A stretch of 63,111 nucleotides of DNA from ARK-14 sp002899805. Lineage in GTDB: Archaea > Thermoproteota > Thermoprotei_A > Sulfolobales > Fervidicoccaceae. Position numbers and translations under genes: made by a program. Below, piece by piece: positions 8,057-16,485 of this stretch. Each line of letters opens with the position of its first letter. The stretch's first letter is position 1. The DNA lies in contig JBAMMC010000008.1 in NCBI GenBank assembly GCA_039793985.1, positions 1 through 63,111 of the forward strand, written 5' to 3'. Under the pieces are notes generated by a model, which was not told the origin of the DNA, ran no database searches, and saw nothing but the letters and a program-made list of their open reading frames with translations.

Positions 8057-8826
8057 TGGTTTCGAGCGAGAAGGTAGCAACCCTTTTTATTCCTCTTTTT
8101 GTCCCATTACGGGGGCGCCAGCCGCACATTCTAATATACAAAACAATGAACACTGCCTCGATATCTCTGAACCTAGAAAAATCCCCAGAAAGGGGTGTCT
8201 CAATAAACGGAGATTTAGGGAAAAGTGAAGCGAAACTAATCAAGGATGCTCTCAGTATTGTGATAGAGGAGGCTTTTCCTGAGCCATTTCACCTCAGCAT
8301 TTCCATAATGAAGGAAATGAAGTGCTTTTCAATTTCTCTCGCCGCCTCATCGCTTCTTTCTCTCATTGAACTTGGCTCTTCGATATATGAAGAAGAGTTT
8401 ACGCAGCAAGATAAAGAAGAAATAGTGGAAGGGATATTCTCCGAAAAGATGGGTTTTCCTGAAGGACTTGGAATGCTAGTTTCTAATGCTATATTAAATG
8501 ATACTTCCATAATTGGTTCTCTAGGCTCTGAAGCAAGCAGAATAGAGGTTCCACCTTTGAAAGTTAAACCTCTTCGTTATTCAATTTTTAGAGAAAAATC
8601 TAAGTTGGATGAAGGTTTGGCTGATTTGGTTGCGAAGTTGAACTCGCATCTTCTCGTTCTTCATTATCTCTCACTCAAGCATAAGGATGAAGCCAGTAAG
8701 AGAATGGCGGAAAGGGGATTAAATGCACTGGTGCATTTTCTCTTCGATGTCAATGTTCCAAAGAAGGGAGCTTACTCTATAGATAACACGAACAAGCTCT
8801 GTCTCTATACTCTAGAGGGGGAATGA
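8056..8826 (+). CDS. GHMP-kinase-like protein at the mevalonate kinase position, degenerate
   Basis: About 256 aa, shorter than a typical mevalonate kinase (roughly 300-320 aa). It sits where mevalonate kinase is found in related archaea: after the MEMO gene and 3 nt before isopentenyl phosphate kinase. The region FSISLAASSLLSLIEL could be the helix that follows a GHMP phosphate-binding loop, but the PxxxGLGSSAA loop itself is missing and no clear catalytic Asp/Lys pattern can be seen. Start is ATG 8056 or TTG 8053, overlapping the preceding stop. The assignment is from context only; it may be a divergent or inactive kinase, or an unrelated protein. Confidence 0.45.
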   Translation: MVSSEKVATLFIPLFVPLRGRQPHILIYKTMNTASISLNLEKSPERGVSINGDLGKSEAKLIKDALSIVIEEAFPEPFHLSISIMKEMKCFSISLAASSLLSLIELGSSIYEEEFTQQDKEEIVEGIFSEKMGFPEGLGMLVSNAILNDTSIIGSLGSEASRIEVPPLKVKPLRYSIFREKSKLDEGLADLVAKLNSHLLVLHYLSLKHKDEASKRMAERGLNALVHFLFDVNVPKKGAYSIDNTNKLCLYTLEGE

Positions 8827-8829
8827 ATT

Positions 8830-9621
8830 TTGAGGGTAGTAGTTAAGCTAGGAGGAAGCCTTATAACTGATAAAGGGAAGGCTTTTTTTGCCAGAGATGA
8901 TATTATTCGAGCAGCTGCTCAAGCTATTAGGGAATCTGCTCAATTGGGGGCTGAAATCATATTAATTCATGGTGGCGGTTCTTTTGGACATGTAGCAGCA
9001 AAAAAAGAAATTGATCGATTTGGAAAACTAACAGCGGCCTCTGTTCCTCCAGTTAGTCGCGCTATGATGGTTCTCAATAATCACGTAATGGAGGCACTTT
9101 TAGATGAAAACTTAAAGGCTGTCTCTTTTCCTCCTCACTCTTTTTGTCTCTACTCTTGCTCGAAGGATTCTTTCTCATGTTCTTTCGATTCGCTGCTCAT
9201 AGCCTTCAACCTCAAAATAATCCCGGTCACATTCGGAGACATAGTTTTTGGCGAGGAAGCATGCGAACCGGCAATTATTTCTGGCGATGACCTAGCACTA
9301 GTTTTAGCGAAGAAAGTGAATGCTGAAAGAGTAGTGTTTGCCACCAATGTTGATGGTGTTTACAGAGAGCTGGAAGACGCGAGCTCTCTAATTCCTCATA
9401 TAGAATTTTCTGAAATACCTAAGTTACTGGAGCAAATAAAGATTACAAGCGGTGGAGCGATTGATGTCACAAAGGGATTGCCAGGTAAGCTAACAAAAAT
9501 CTACAGATACCTGTCTTCTCATGATAAAAGACCTGAAGTTGCTATAATCAATGGAATGAGCAAAGAAACACTCAAAATGGCCTTATCTGGTTCGAAAGTG
9601 AAGGGTACTTTCATAACCTGA
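8830..9621 (+). CDS. ipk: Isopentenyl phosphate kinase
   Basis: Amino-acid-kinase-fold enzyme that phosphorylates isopentenyl phosphate to isopentenyl diphosphate, the last step of the archaeal mevalonate route. Evidence: VVKLGGSLITDKGK at the N terminus, IHGGGSFGHVAAKKEI containing the diagnostic active-site His near residue 54, SGDDLALVLAKKVNAE, FATNVDGVY and TSGGAIDVTKGLPGKL. 263 aa, normal. TTG start 3 nt after the preceding gene. Followed by a 144-nt gap and type 2 IPP isomerase. Confidence 0.95.
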   Translation: MRVVVKLGGSLITDKGKAFFARDDIIRAAAQAIRESAQLGAEIILIHGGGSFGHVAAKKEIDRFGKLTAASVPPVSRAMMVLNNHVMEALLDENLKAVSFPPHSFCLYSCSKDSFSCSFDSLLIAFNLKIIPVTFGDIVFGEEACEPAIISGDDLALVLAKKVNAERVVFATNVDGVYRELEDASSLIPHIEFSEIPKLLEQIKITSGGAIDVTKGLPGKLTKIYRYLSSHDKRPEVAIINGMSKETLKMALSGSKVKGTFIT

Positions 9622-9765
9622 ATTTTAAATTTATTGTGAATTGGAAAGACAAATTTTTCCCTCAGTTAGGGCTAGATAGTCCATACAAAAATATATTGTT
9701 CAAGTGATAGATAGCTAAACATTTAAACAGCATCTCATTGAAAAAAGTAGGAAGATGGTGAAGTT

Positions 9766-10854
9766 ATGGGCACTGCTGGGAGGAAGATGGATCATATAAT
9801 AATTGCTCTCTCGGAAAACGTTGAAGCCGGAGATACTCTCTTCAGAGAAGTCAACCTAATTCACTCTTCTCTTCCGGAAATGAGCTTAAGCGAAATAGAC
9901 GTATCTACAGAGTTTTTGAGAAAGAAGCTCAAAGCCCCCCTCATGATCACTGGAATTACTGGGGGGCATCCAGTAGCGGGAGAGCTCAATAGATCTATGG
10001 CAAAGGTTGCGGAGGAGTTCGGGATAGCGATAGGCGTAGGAAGCCAAAGAGCTGCCCTCGAAAGGAGCGACCTAGTTTGGACCTACAAAGTAGTGAGGGA
10101 AGAGGCAAAAAGCGTTCCCGTGATTGCCAACATTGGAGCTCAACAGCTTTCGGAAAGGCCCAAGGAAATAGCTGAAAGAGCAGTCGAAATGTTAGAGGCC
10201 GATGCTCTTGCGATACACTTAAATCCAGCACAAGAAGTGTTTCAAAAAGAGGGGGATACAGACCTAAGGGGTCTCATAAGAAAAATTTCAACGGTCATTG
10301 AATCGTTAGATGTTCCAGTAATAGTGAAGGAGACTGGAAGCGGAATGTCCATCGAGACAGTCAAAGCGTTATGGAATGCAGGCGTACGAATAGTGGATGT
10401 TTCAGGGGCCGGGGGGACAAACTGGCTTAAAGTCGAAGTTCTAAGGAGAAAGAAAAAGGGTGAGAGCCTCAATATTCCAGGGTTGGAAGATATGGTATCT
10501 TGGGGTATCCCAACTGCTATATCAATAATAGAAGCAAGGAGCGTTTCTGACGAAATATTCATCATAGCTAGTGGAGGAGTTAGGAGTGGACTGGACGTTG
10601 CGAGGGCTATAGCTATAGGAGCGAATATGGCTGGCTTTGCGCTTCCTGCTCTCAGGGCTGTATCAGCTTCCGAGGAAAGCTTGAGAAAGCTGATAACCGG
10701 GTACATTGACCTCCTCAGGAAAGTTATGTTTCTCATCGGTGCAAGAACACTAGAAGATTTGAAAAAAGCACCTGTAGTATTCGGACCGACAATATCGTCA
10801 TGGATGTTTCAGAGAGGAATTCCATTACCGAGGAACGTAGAGAAGAAAAGTTAA
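9766..10854 (+). CDS. fni: Isopentenyl-diphosphate delta-isomerase, type 2
   Basis: FMN- and NADPH-dependent TIM-barrel enzyme that interconverts IPP and DMAPP. Motifs: RKMDHIIIAL near the N terminus, PLMITGITGGHP (FMN site), GVGSQRAALE, ANIGAQQL, HLNPAQE (active-site region), VIVKETGSGMS, DVSGAGGTNW and IIASGGVRSGLDVARAIAIGA. 362 aa, normal. It has its own upstream gap with a TTTAAAC-type element near 9721, so it may start a transcription unit with GGPP synthase. Confidence 0.96.
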   Translation: MGTAGRKMDHIIIALSENVEAGDTLFREVNLIHSSLPEMSLSEIDVSTEFLRKKLKAPLMITGITGGHPVAGELNRSMAKVAEEFGIAIGVGSQRAALERSDLVWTYKVVREEAKSVPVIANIGAQQLSERPKEIAERAVEMLEADALAIHLNPAQEVFQKEGDTDLRGLIRKISTVIESLDVPVIVKETGSGMSIETVKALWNAGVRIVDVSGAGGTNWLKVEVLRRKKKGESLNIPGLEDMVSWGIPTAISIIEARSVSDEIFIIASGGVRSGLDVARAIAIGANMAGFALPALRAVSASEESLRKLITGYIDLLRKVMFLIGARTLEDLKKAPVVFGPTISSWMFQRGIPLPRNVEKKS

Positions 10855-10861
10855 TTTTTTT
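10855..10861 (+). terminator. T-run after IPP isomerase
   Basis: Seven T residues directly after the stop codon of the isomerase gene. Archaeal polymerases terminate at such runs, but the next gene starts 24 nt later, so partial read-through is likely. Confidence 0.3.
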
Positions 10862-10885
10862 CCATTCTAAACTTGAAGGAGGGTT

Positions 10886-11890
10886 ATGAAATTGGTAGAT
10901 TTAAACGCATTCATTGCAGAGGTAGCTTCAAAAATCAACAATTCGGTAACTGGAATAAAGGGTACCCCCCAAGAGCTCTACGAAGCATCTTTCCACATTT
11001 TTAGAGCTGGAGGAAAAAGGCTGAGACCAGCATTAGTATATGCCAGCGGACGCGCATTCGGAGCAGATGAGGATGCCTTACTGGCATTTGCTACCGGTGT
11101 AGAGCTTTTCCATAATTTCACTCTCATACACGATGATATAATGGATAATGATGACTATAGAAGGGGAGTTCCCACCGTTCACAAAGTATATGGAATCCCA
11201 ACTGCTATCCTATCGGGAGACCTTTTGTTCTCGTTGGCCCTACATATACCCCTTTCATATTGTTCAACTAAAATGAAAAGTTCCAGGTGCATTGATGCCT
11301 CAAGAAAGCTTGCCTGGGCATCGGTCACTGTAGCTGAAGGACAAGCACTCGATATGATGTTCGAGAGCATGAAGGAAGTCTCCGAAGAACAGTATTTTGA
11401 AATGATATATAAGAAAACGGCTGCTTTAATAGAAGCTTCAGTATATATAGGAGGGGTGCTTGGGAAGGCAGAGGAAAGCGAGCTTAAACTACTTTCATCG
11501 TATGGCAAAAACTTAGGGTTAGCCTTCCAAATTGTGGACGATATTCTTGGAATATATGGAAAGGAAGAAGAGACCGGAAAACCTGTCTACAGCGACCTCA
11601 GGGAAGGAAAGAAAACCCTCCTAATAATTAAAGCGTTAAACATCGCAACAGGTGAAGATAAAGAACTAATTGAAGATGTGTTGGGGAAGAAAAATTTGGA
11701 GAAGGAAAAGTACAGCGAAGTGGCAGATTTGATCGAGAAGCTGGGGGTTTTACAATACGCTAAGAGCAAAGCTGAAGGATTTGTCGCAGATGCTCTCGAA
11801 GATCTCAAAAATCTCGAAGGAAAATGCGACACCGAATACCTTACACTTTTGAAGGATATGGCTTACGTTGTTGTCAAGAGGAGAAAGTGA
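10886..11890 (+). CDS. Geranylgeranyl/farnesyl diphosphate synthase
   Basis: Trans-prenyltransferase that extends IPP to C15/C20 diphosphates for ether lipids. First Asp-rich motif: TLIHDDIMDND near residue 81; second: FQIVDDILG near residue 214. GGKRLRPALVYA marks the IPP-binding Lys/Arg, and the Lys in DLREGKKTLL is the usual distal Lys. 334 aa. Residues before the first motif (VELFHNFTL) control chain length; I cannot predict the product reliably. ATG start behind GGAGGGTT. Confidence 0.94.
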   Translation: MKLVDLNAFIAEVASKINNSVTGIKGTPQELYEASFHIFRAGGKRLRPALVYASGRAFGADEDALLAFATGVELFHNFTLIHDDIMDNDDYRRGVPTVHKVYGIPTAILSGDLLFSLALHIPLSYCSTKMKSSRCIDASRKLAWASVTVAEGQALDMMFESMKEVSEEQYFEMIYKKTAALIEASVYIGGVLGKAEESELKLLSSYGKNLGLAFQIVDDILGIYGKEEETGKPVYSDLREGKKTLLIIKALNIATGEDKELIEDVLGKKNLEKEKYSEVADLIEKLGVLQYAKSKAEGFVADALEDLKNLEGKCDTEYLTLLKDMAYVVVKRRK

Positions 11891-11891
11891 T

Positions 11892-12371
11892 TTGGCTACA
11901 AGGTGCTTCGCTGAGCAGTTTTTTCATCAGATTGATAGAAATGCTCTGAGTTTAGATTTAAAAGATGACGGATGCTTTTTTTCAAAAGAGGGAAAGTTCA
12001 AGGAGCTACCCTGCGAAGAAGTCCCACGGTTTTTTTTCGAACACATAGAAAAAGAAAACTCTGCGAAAGTTAAAGCTGACTTCATCGTTGTGGTTCAAGA
12101 TAAGTGCATTCTTGTACCGAAAGGTAGCCTTCTGAAAACTTTTTCTATCGAATATAGTATGGTCAGGATCCGAGTTACTGAAGGAGAACCGATTGAGAAG
12201 TGGAGTGAGATAGCATCATCCATCTCGAAGAAGGGGATTTACCGGAGATTGAGATCTCCTATTGAAGGGTTATTAGTCCTTGTATATCAAGATCCTTTAT
12301 CAAAGACTGATAGGTATGTGCTCTACGTCGATACCAACAATCAAGCGAAGGTGTTGAGAAAAAATGAGTGA
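11892..12371 (+). CDS. Hypothetical protein between GGPP synthase and GltX
   Basis: About 160 aa, not recognised. TTG 11892 is the best start, since GAGGAGAAAGTGA just upstream is a good ribosome-binding site. The product looks globular and soluble, with beta-rich stretches (ADFIVVVQDKCILVP, PIEGLLVLVYQD, RYVLYVD), and no transmembrane segment or cysteine cluster. It overlaps gltX by 8 nt, so the two are translationally coupled; a role tied to translation or to isoprenoids is possible but unproven. Confidence 0.75.
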   Translation: MATRCFAEQFFHQIDRNALSLDLKDDGCFFSKEGKFKELPCEEVPRFFFEHIEKENSAKVKADFIVVVQDKCILVPKGSLLKTFSIEYSMVRIRVTEGEPIEKWSEIASSISKKGIYRRLRSPIEGLLVLVYQDPLSKTDRYVLYVDTNNQAKVLRKNE

Positions 12372-14112
12372 AGAGGGAGACCTGGAGAAAATAATCCTAA
12401 AACACGCTTTAATAAACGCGATTAAGCATGGTGGAAAGGCACAGGTTGGGGCAGTTATTCCAAAGGTTTTAGGTGAATACCCAGAGCTCAGAGCTAGAGC
12501 GAAGGAAATAGCCGAGAAGGCCGCTAAGATTGTTGAAAGTGTGAATCTTATGCCTAAGGAAAAACAGGAGGAAACGCTCAAGAAAGAGTTTCCCGAAGTG
12601 AGATTGGAGCAAGAGAGGAAAGAAGAGCAAAAGAAACTCCCTAGCTTGCCAGAAGTAGAAAGCTTCAAGATAGTTGTTACTAGATTCGCTCCAAATCCCG
12701 ACTTTGTTATACATCTGGGAAATGCTAGACCAGCGATCTTGAGCCATGAATATGCCAGGATCTATAAAGGGAAATTTATACTGAGATTCGAAGATACCGA
12801 TCCCAGGATAAAAACTCCTTTGGCAGAAGCTTATAGTCAGATACGTGAGGATTTGAACTGGCTCGGCATAAGATGGGATGAGGAGTACATACAGAGCTTG
12901 AGAGTACCAATATACTATAAGGTAGCCAGAGAGCTCATAATGAAGGGAGGGGCATTTGTTGATGATACTTCCAAGGAAAACTATGAAGAGATGCTCAGCA
13001 GAGGAGAAGTGCATCCCAACAGAGAAAAAGCTCCAGAGTATAATTTAGAGCTGTTCGAGAAAATGCTCAGCGGACACTATGGAGAAGGAGAAGCAGTTCT
13101 TCGTGTGAAGACGGACCTCAGCTATTCTGATAAAAGCCTAGTGGATTGGGTGGCTTTCAGAATAATAGACACAGATAGGTACCCACATCCGATAGTAGGC
13201 TCGAGGTATATTGTGTGGCCGACATATAATTTTGCCAGTGCTGTTGATGATTATCTGATGGGAGTCACCCATATCATAAGAGGAAAAGAGCATTTGCAGA
13301 ATACAATTAAACAAAAACACCTATACGAGCATTTGGGATGGAGGCAACCAGTTGCTATCCATTTAGGACGTCTGAGGCTTGAAGAGTTCATAATGAGCAA
13401 ATCTCAAATAAAGAAGATCTTGAAAGAGAGTGGAGGCGCTTACTCGGGTCCAGAAGACCCAAGATTTGGAACGATAAGGGGGCTGAGGGAGAGAGGAATC
13501 ACGGCGGAGGCGATAAGAGAAGTGATACTCACCGTAGGAGCAAAACAGTCTGATGCTAGTATTAGCTTCGCAAATCTAGCTGCAGAAAACAGGAAGATAA
13601 TAGATCCGATTTCTCCAAGATTGATGTTTGTGGAGAATCCAGTTGAGCTCATCATCGAAAATGGAGATGGAAGCTGCATTGAGACAAAAATTCCATATCA
13701 CCCTGAGAAATCGGAGATTGGAATAAGGGAGCTGAAGATTTGTTCTGGTGACAGGATCCTAATTTCTAAAGCTGATTACGACAATGCTCTTTCACTCAAA
13801 GGAGGAGAGCTGAGGTTGATGGAGCTTGGTAACTACAGGATAGATGGTCTCAAAGCTATTTTAGTTTCGAAGGATCTCTCATATGCGAGAGAGAAGGGAC
13901 TCAGCATTGTACAATGGGTGTTGAAGGAGAACTCCAGACATGCTGTTCTCTTTATGCCCGAAGGAGAAACTCTCATTACCAAAAGTGGAACCATCGAAGA
14001 TACAGAAAAGCTGAAAGAGTATGTTGGCAAAAATGTCCAATTAGTTAGAGTCGGCTTTGCAATTCTTAAATCATTCAGTCCTCTTGTTACCTTGATTTTC
14101 TCACATGAATAG
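12364..14112 (+). CDS. gltX: Glutamyl-tRNA synthetase, archaeal type
   Basis: Charges tRNA-Glu (non-discriminating in archaea that also use GatDE/GatCAB). Class I features: RFAPNPDFVIHLGNARPA holds the HIGH-equivalent HLGN near residue 118, RFEDTDPR follows, and IMSKSQIKK near residue 344 is the KMSKS loop. The C-terminal region (after about 400) is the beta-barrel anticodon-binding domain of the archaeal/eukaryotic type. The N-terminal roughly 100 residues are helical. 582 aa, normal. Confidence 0.96.
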   Translation: MSEEGDLEKIILKHALINAIKHGGKAQVGAVIPKVLGEYPELRARAKEIAEKAAKIVESVNLMPKEKQEETLKKEFPEVRLEQERKEEQKKLPSLPEVESFKIVVTRFAPNPDFVIHLGNARPAILSHEYARIYKGKFILRFEDTDPRIKTPLAEAYSQIREDLNWLGIRWDEEYIQSLRVPIYYKVARELIMKGGAFVDDTSKENYEEMLSRGEVHPNREKAPEYNLELFEKMLSGHYGEGEAVLRVKTDLSYSDKSLVDWVAFRIIDTDRYPHPIVGSRYIVWPTYNFASAVDDYLMGVTHIIRGKEHLQNTIKQKHLYEHLGWRQPVAIHLGRLRLEEFIMSKSQIKKILKESGGAYSGPEDPRFGTIRGLRERGITAEAIREVILTVGAKQSDASISFANLAAENRKIIDPISPRLMFVENPVELIIENGDGSCIETKIPYHPEKSEIGIRELKICSGDRILISKADYDNALSLKGGELRLMELGNYRIDGLKAILVSKDLSYAREKGLSIVQWVLKENSRHAVLFMPEGETLITKSGTIEDTEKLKEYVGKNVQLVRVGFAILKSFSPLVTLIFSHE

Positions 14113-14261
14113 GTTTGTTCAAACCGAATTTTTCATCTTTTCCCTAGCCAGATTCCCTTCCTTCCGTGAGGGTGTGAGTATTTTACTCTTCAATAGAACA
14201 GGAGAACTACGGACTATATAAAATCTTTTCGAAGTCACTTGAACAAATTATTGGTAGGAAG

Positions 14262-14269
14262 CTTAAACT
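14262..14269 (+). promoter_or_regulatory. Putative TATA box for L7Ae
   Basis: GGAAGCTTAAACTAATAAA has a purine-rich BRE followed by CTTAAACT. Transcription would start near 14292. A second TATA-like string, CTATATAAAA, lies at 14214-14223, so the leader could be about 60 or 105 nt. Confidence 0.4.
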
Positions 14270-14297
14270 AATAAACCCCATTGAAGTAAATGGCAGA

Positions 14298-14317
14298 AGG
14301 GGATGATACAAGCCCCT
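14298..14317 (+). promoter_or_regulatory. Leader hairpin of the L7Ae mRNA (possible K-turn)
   Basis: AGGGG and CCCCT pair around ATGATACAAG. The segment contains a C-box-like GATGATA and, shortly after, CTGA at 14322-14325, the two halves of the C/D-type kink-turn that L7Ae binds. Autoregulation of L7Ae by a leader K-turn has been described in Sulfolobus; here it is inference. Confidence 0.35.
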
Positions 14318-14349
14318 CGAACTGAATGAGAGGGAGAGATGAATAGACC

Positions 14350-14733
14350 ATGTCAAAACCTTTCTATGTTAGGTTCCAAGTTCCTGCGGAACTTGCTGAA
14401 CAAGTATATAAGTTAATTGAGAAAGCCAGATCTACAGGAGGAAAAATAAAGAAAGGGACGAACGAAACAACAAAGGCTGTCGAGAGAGGAGTTGCGAAAC
14501 TAGTTGTAATAGCAGAAGATGTCGATCCTCCAGAAGTAGTAGCCCATCTTCCTTTGCTATGTGAAGAAAAGAAGATCCCATACGTTTATGTTCCAAGCAA
14601 AAAGAGGCTGGGAGAAGCTGCGGGGATCGAAGTGCAATCAGCAGCTGTTGCCGTCGTTGAAGCGGGCGAGGCTAAACAGGATCTAAACGATCTGGTATCA
14701 AAAATAAACGAGGCCAAAGCGAAATCGAGCTAA
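14350..14733 (+). CDS. rpl7ae: 50S ribosomal protein L7Ae (eL8; K-turn binder)
   Basis: RNA-binding protein shared by the ribosome, C/D and H/ACA sRNPs and, in archaea, RNase P. The K-turn-binding helix is KIKKGTNETTKAVERGVAKLVVIAEDVDPPE, and the specificity loop is near KKRLGEAAGIEVQSAAVAV. 127 aa, typical. Stands alone, with a leader and a T-run after it. Its roles connect to Rnp2 and Rnp3 encoded at 21-22 kb. Confidence 0.97.
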   Translation: MSKPFYVRFQVPAELAEQVYKLIEKARSTGGKIKKGTNETTKAVERGVAKLVVIAEDVDPPEVVAHLPLLCEEKKIPYVYVPSKKRLGEAAGIEVQSAAVAVVEAGEAKQDLNDLVSKINEAKAKSS

Positions 14734-14743
14734 ATAAACCCTA

Positions 14744-14751
14744 TTTTTTTT
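14744..14751 (+). terminator. T-run terminator after L7Ae
   Basis: Eight T residues 11 nt after the L7Ae stop codon, before the TATA box of the next unit. This is the expected shape of an archaeal intrinsic terminator. Confidence 0.55.
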
Positions 14752-14770
14752 ATTAAGTATAAAACCCAAA

Positions 14771-14779
14771 GTTTATAAC
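14771..14779 (+). promoter_or_regulatory. TATA box for the S28e operon
   Basis: CCAAAGTTTATAACC resembles a BRE/TATA element; the start would be about 14800, giving a leader of about 20 nt. A second similar string, GTATAAAAC, lies at 14758-14766. Confidence 0.5.
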
Positions 14780-14820
14780 CCAAGCTTTGCTATCAGAAAA
14801 AGAATAAGGGGTCAGCGCGA

Positions 14821-15060
14821 ATGAGCTTGAAAGAAGAAAGATCTGCAATAATCGAAGAATTTGGTTATCCAGCGGAGGTCATCCAAATAATAGGTAGAAC
14901 TGGAGTCACGGGAGAAATAATACAGGTAAGAGTCAGGGTTTTGGAAGGAAGGGATAAAGGAAGGATCCTCACAAGAAACGTGAAGGGACCAGTCAGAATA
15001 GGCGATATCTTGATTCTCAGAGAAACGGAGAGAGAAGCAAGGAGGCTCTCAGGTAGGTAG
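14821..15060 (+). CDS. rps28e: 30S ribosomal protein S28e (eS28)
   Basis: Small OB-fold ribosomal protein near the mRNA exit channel. EVIQIIGRTGVTGEIIQVRVRVLEGRDKGRILTRNVKGPVRIGDIL is the S28e signature, ending in LRETEREARRLSGR. 79 aa. First gene of the S28e-L24e-Ndk unit, an order known from other archaea. Confidence 0.97.
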   Translation: MSLKEERSAIIEEFGYPAEVIQIIGRTGVTGEIIQVRVRVLEGRDKGRILTRNVKGPVRIGDILILRETEREARRLSGR

Positions 15061-15077
15061 AAACTCAAGGAGGGAAT

Positions 15078-15272
15078 ATGGATATGCCAAAGCTGATCAA
15101 ATGCGCTTTCTGTGGGAAAGAAATATTTCCTGGGACTGGCTTCATGTTTGTTAGATTGGATGGGAGTGTTCTGTGGTTCTGCAGCAGGAAATGCTACAAA
15201 AACATGATGGTCCTCAACAGGAGACCTGAAAAGCTCAAGTGGACCTACAAGGCTTCCGTTGCAAAGAGGTAG
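15078..15272 (+). CDS. rpl24e: 50S ribosomal protein L24e (eL24)
   Basis: Zinc-ribbon ribosomal protein. CAFCGKEIFPGTGFMFVR and FCSRKCYKNM give the four cysteines (CxxC...CxxxC type) of the TRASH-like fold. 64 aa. The start is ATG 15078 behind AAGGAGGG; an alternative ATG lies 6 nt later. Ndk follows after 6 nt. Confidence 0.96.
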   Translation: MDMPKLIKCAFCGKEIFPGTGFMFVRLDGSVLWFCSRKCYKNMMVLNRRPEKLKWTYKASVAKR

Positions 15273-15278
15273 GCTAAT

Positions 15279-15698
15279 ATGTCTGTGGAAAGAACCTTCG
15301 TGATGATAAAGCCTGATGCCGTTGAGAGGAAACTAGTGGGGGAGATCATTTCGAGATTTGAAAGGAAGGGTTTCCGGATAGTAGCCTTGAAGCAATTGAG
15401 AATGACCAGAGAGCAAGCTGAAGAGTTGTACTCTCCCCACAGAGAAAAACCATTCTTCAAGGATTTAGTTGATTTCGCCACAAGGGGACCAGTAGTTGTT
15501 ATGATAGTTGAAGGAAATTCAGCCGTAGATGTTGTGAGATTGATGATTGGATCAACAGATGGAAGGAAGGCAGCACCTGGAACGATAAGGGGGGACTACG
15601 CGCTAGATATACAGGAGAATGTGATTCATGCTTCAGACTCAAGGGAAAGCTTTGAGAGAGAACATAGGATTTTCTTCTCAAAAGAAGAATTGGCTTAA
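15279..15698 (+). CDS. ndk: Nucleoside diphosphate kinase
   Basis: Transfers the terminal phosphate between NTPs and NDPs by a phospho-His intermediate. ERTFVMIKPDAVER begins the protein; the active-site His is in ENVIHASDS near residue 116, and Lys in MIKPDA is also catalytic. 139 aa, standard for the family. Last gene of the S28e unit; a T-run (TTTTTT) follows the stop. Confidence 0.97.
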   Translation: MSVERTFVMIKPDAVERKLVGEIISRFERKGFRIVALKQLRMTREQAEELYSPHREKPFFKDLVDFATRGPVVVMIVEGNSAVDVVRLMIGSTDGRKAAPGTIRGDYALDIQENVIHASDSRESFEREHRIFFSKEELA

Positions 15699-15808
15699 TT
15701 TTTTCGTAAACTAACATATTATTAGCAAGACACTTTGAAATTCTTTCATTTTTATGATAGCGATGGAGCAAATACATCGAACCTAGTTGAATGGATACAA
15801 AACTAATG

Positions 15809-15816
15809 CTTATAAT
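15809..15816 (+). promoter_or_regulatory. TATA box for S15
   Basis: ATGCTTATAATC lies about 55 nt before the S15 ATG and would place the transcript start near 15838. Confidence 0.45.
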
Positions 15817-15867
15817 CTCAAAAATCTAAAATCGAAAGGGAAAATTGAAAAAAGGGCTGAGTGAAGT

Positions 15868-16326
15868 ATGAACAAATCAAGAGAAAAAGGTAAATCTCAC
15901 AGCATGCGTCCGGTGAGAGTAGGAGTTCCCAAATGGCTTCGTTTGGAACCAGAAGAAGTTGAAGAGCTTGTCGCCGAGCTAGCCAGAAAAGGCTATTCTC
16001 CATCGATGATTGGAATAATACTCAGAGATCAGTACGGAATTCCACTAGTCAAATCTGTTACTAACAAGAAGGTAACACAAATATTGAAAGAGAAGAACCT
16101 TCTCCCCCCAATACCTGAAGATCTTTATAACTTGATGAGAAAAGCAGTCAACATTAGGAGGCACCTCTCTGAACATCCGAAAGATGAAAACGTGAAGAAA
16201 GGATTGCAAGAAGTTGAGTCTAAGATAAGAAGGCTCGTGAGGTATTACAAGAGAAGAGGAATTCTTCCTCAGAATTGGGAGTATGATCCTGAAGCAGCGA
16301 AGCTAATGGTATCCCAGAGCATGTGA
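15868..16326 (+). CDS. rps15: 30S ribosomal protein S15 (uS15, S13e type)
   Basis: 16S rRNA-binding protein with the archaeal/eukaryotic N-terminal extension (MRPVRVGVPKWLRLEPEEVEELV, LARKGYSPSMIGIILRDQYGIP) followed by the S15 core ending in VRYYKRRGILPQNWEYDPE. 152 aa, typical. Monocistronic by spacing. Confidence 0.97.
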   Translation: MNKSREKGKSHSMRPVRVGVPKWLRLEPEEVEELVAELARKGYSPSMIGIILRDQYGIPLVKSVTNKKVTQILKEKNLLPPIPEDLYNLMRKAVNIRRHLSEHPKDENVKKGLQEVESKIRRLVRYYKRRGILPQNWEYDPEAAKLMVSQSM

Positions 16327-16450
16327 TATTTTCAAATATATTCTCCAACTAATTAGAAAACTCTCATTGCCTCAACAAAAGGTCTTTATTCTCATTCCCA
16401 TCACGAAAGGGTAAAGTTTCCAGTCGTCATAAAAAGGTCGAATGTAGAAT

Positions 16451-16462
16451 TTTCATTATATT
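16451..16462 (+). promoter_or_regulatory. TATA box for upp, suggesting a leaderless mRNA
   Basis: TTTCATTATATT is centred about 27 nt upstream of ATG 16486, so transcription would start at or next to the start codon. Confidence 0.45.
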
Positions 16463-16485
16463 AGGAATAACAGACCCAAAATAGA

